DNA of 24,703 bases from Chara braunii (lineage: Eukaryota; Streptophyta; Charophyceae; Charales; Characeae). The notes beneath the pieces were generated by a model. It searched no databases. It saw only the letters and a program-made list of their open reading frames with translations, and was not told where the DNA came from. The stretch lies in the NCBI GenBank assembly GCA_003427395.1, contig BFEA01000038.1, forward strand, positions 1,219,462-1,244,164, given 5' to 3'. Position 1 is the stretch's first letter, and every line of letters starts with the position of its first letter. The position numbers were made by a program, and so were the translations under genes. Positions 24,044 through 24,703 of the stretch are shown piece by piece.

Positions 24044-24703
24044 TCTCCCCAAACTGGCGCTGCCTCAGCAGTGTGATGCCCAACTGAGGCTCCCGCGCGA
24101 ATGTCCCCCAAGTGGAGGACTGGCCCAACTATATACCGCTGGCCCGCTGGGCCTGGCTGAGCAGTCCTCGGTCTGCAATCAGGACCATCAGATCTGATGT
24201 CCGAGCGATGGTCCTGATCGCAGGCCCAAGTCCTGGTCCTATGATCCTGGCCAAAAACGGCCTGTCTGGGTCCCTACCGGACGTTCAGGCAACCCTGCTG
24301 ATGCAACAGGGTCCTGAGGACTGGGCTAGGCACAAGCAGACGAATGCCTGGTCCAGTCCCAAATATGGACAAAGTTGAACCTGCCCTGCAACGATCGAAA
24401 CTGAAATCCAATGGTCCAAACAGGCATCTGCTTGTTCGGATGAAAAAAAAAGTCCGAAGTCCGAAGTCCGATCCGACACATCTGAAACAGACAAAAATAG
24501 TCCAGACAAAACCCAGCCCCAAACTCGCTCAGCAAAATAAATGAATAAATGCCACAAGTGGTTATCGGGTAGCTGAAAATTCAGGAATGAAAATTCTGAA
24601 GTGAGAGTTTTGGGCAGTCTGAAAATCCTGAATAGTCCTGAAGTGGTAAAAAGTCCGAAGACCGTGAAAACCACCTGTTTAGGCAGGCTGCATCCTGAAG
24701 TGG
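24044..24703. other. Unassigned sequence with hairpins and short echoes
   Basis: Contains the 24173-24223 hairpin, a second hairpin ACCCTGCTG/CAACAGGGT (24292-24312, one mismatch), three AGTCCGA repeats near 24451-24470, and CCTGAAGTGG at 24630 and 24694. No gene is recognised. Confidence 0.45.
24173..24223. other. 17-bp-stem hairpin with a nested palindrome
   Basis: CTGCAATCAGGACCATC (24173-24189) pairs with GATGGTCCTGATCGCAG (24207-24223) with one mismatch. Overlapping the left arm and loop, CATCAGATCTGATG is a perfect 14-bp palindrome (about 24186-24199), so two alternative folds compete. Confidence 0.93.

Overview
This is eukaryotic nuclear DNA dominated by repeats. No intact cellular protein gene can be supported. 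The evidence is long microsatellites, poly(A)/poly(T) runs next to target duplications, canonical GTAAGT splice-donor strings, tRNA-derived repeats, and broken non-LTR retrotransposon (LINE) coding sequence. The LINE C-terminal region has a zf-RVT-type zinc-binding domain, common in plant LINEs. With the initiator-Met-type primer-binding-like sites, this suggests the green plant lineage, possibly a repeat-rich charophyte alga or early land plant. That placement is inference. Two single N bases (10382, 16561) mark assembly joins.

Layout. 1-603: a 65-bp tandem satellite running off the left edge. 748-755: a TATA-like box in otherwise unassigned sequence. 1150-1745: a degenerate ~68-bp array arranged as ~136-bp dimers that alternate GTAAG and GC-type splice-donor strings. 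1779-1918, 4197-4267 and 4841-4957: short tandem duplications. 2540-3480: pyrimidine-rich DNA. 4590-4650 (minus): a tRNA-like relic. 5634-5700: a bare poly(A) insertion between exact 18-bp duplications. 6007-6561: a long frame with one stop and no recognised family.

8030-11177 is the most structured part. It holds copies of a 53-bp self-complementary core, an insertion of core 3' end plus poly(A) with 12-bp target duplication (8555-8611), LINE reverse-transcriptase sequence on minus (8870-9933) beside LINE C-terminal sequence on plus (9859-10381), and a ~670-bp near-symmetrical inverted duplication (10406-11077). 11340-11870 has LTR-like traits.

13391-14285 is a second LINE C-terminal relic. 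It is interrupted by a 150-bp foldback element with TTAA duplications, a piggyBac-type signature; removing the element and one TTAA restores the LINE frame. A sister element lies at 14628-14821. 14998-15652 and 17333-17414 carry more copies of the 53-bp core. 15739-15927 is a palindromic tandem array. 20241-21150 (minus) is a third LINE C-terminal relic. 21637-21731 is a 95-bp foldback element. 21956-23041 is a tRNA-like sequence followed by two ~490-bp tandem copies. 23693-24703 holds microsatellites, a short exon-like stretch with a donor also seen inverted at 16336-16360, and stable hairpins.

The parts read as layers of insertion rather than a pathway: LINE relics lie underneath, short foldback and poly(A)-tailed elements sit in or beside them, and tandem duplications came later.
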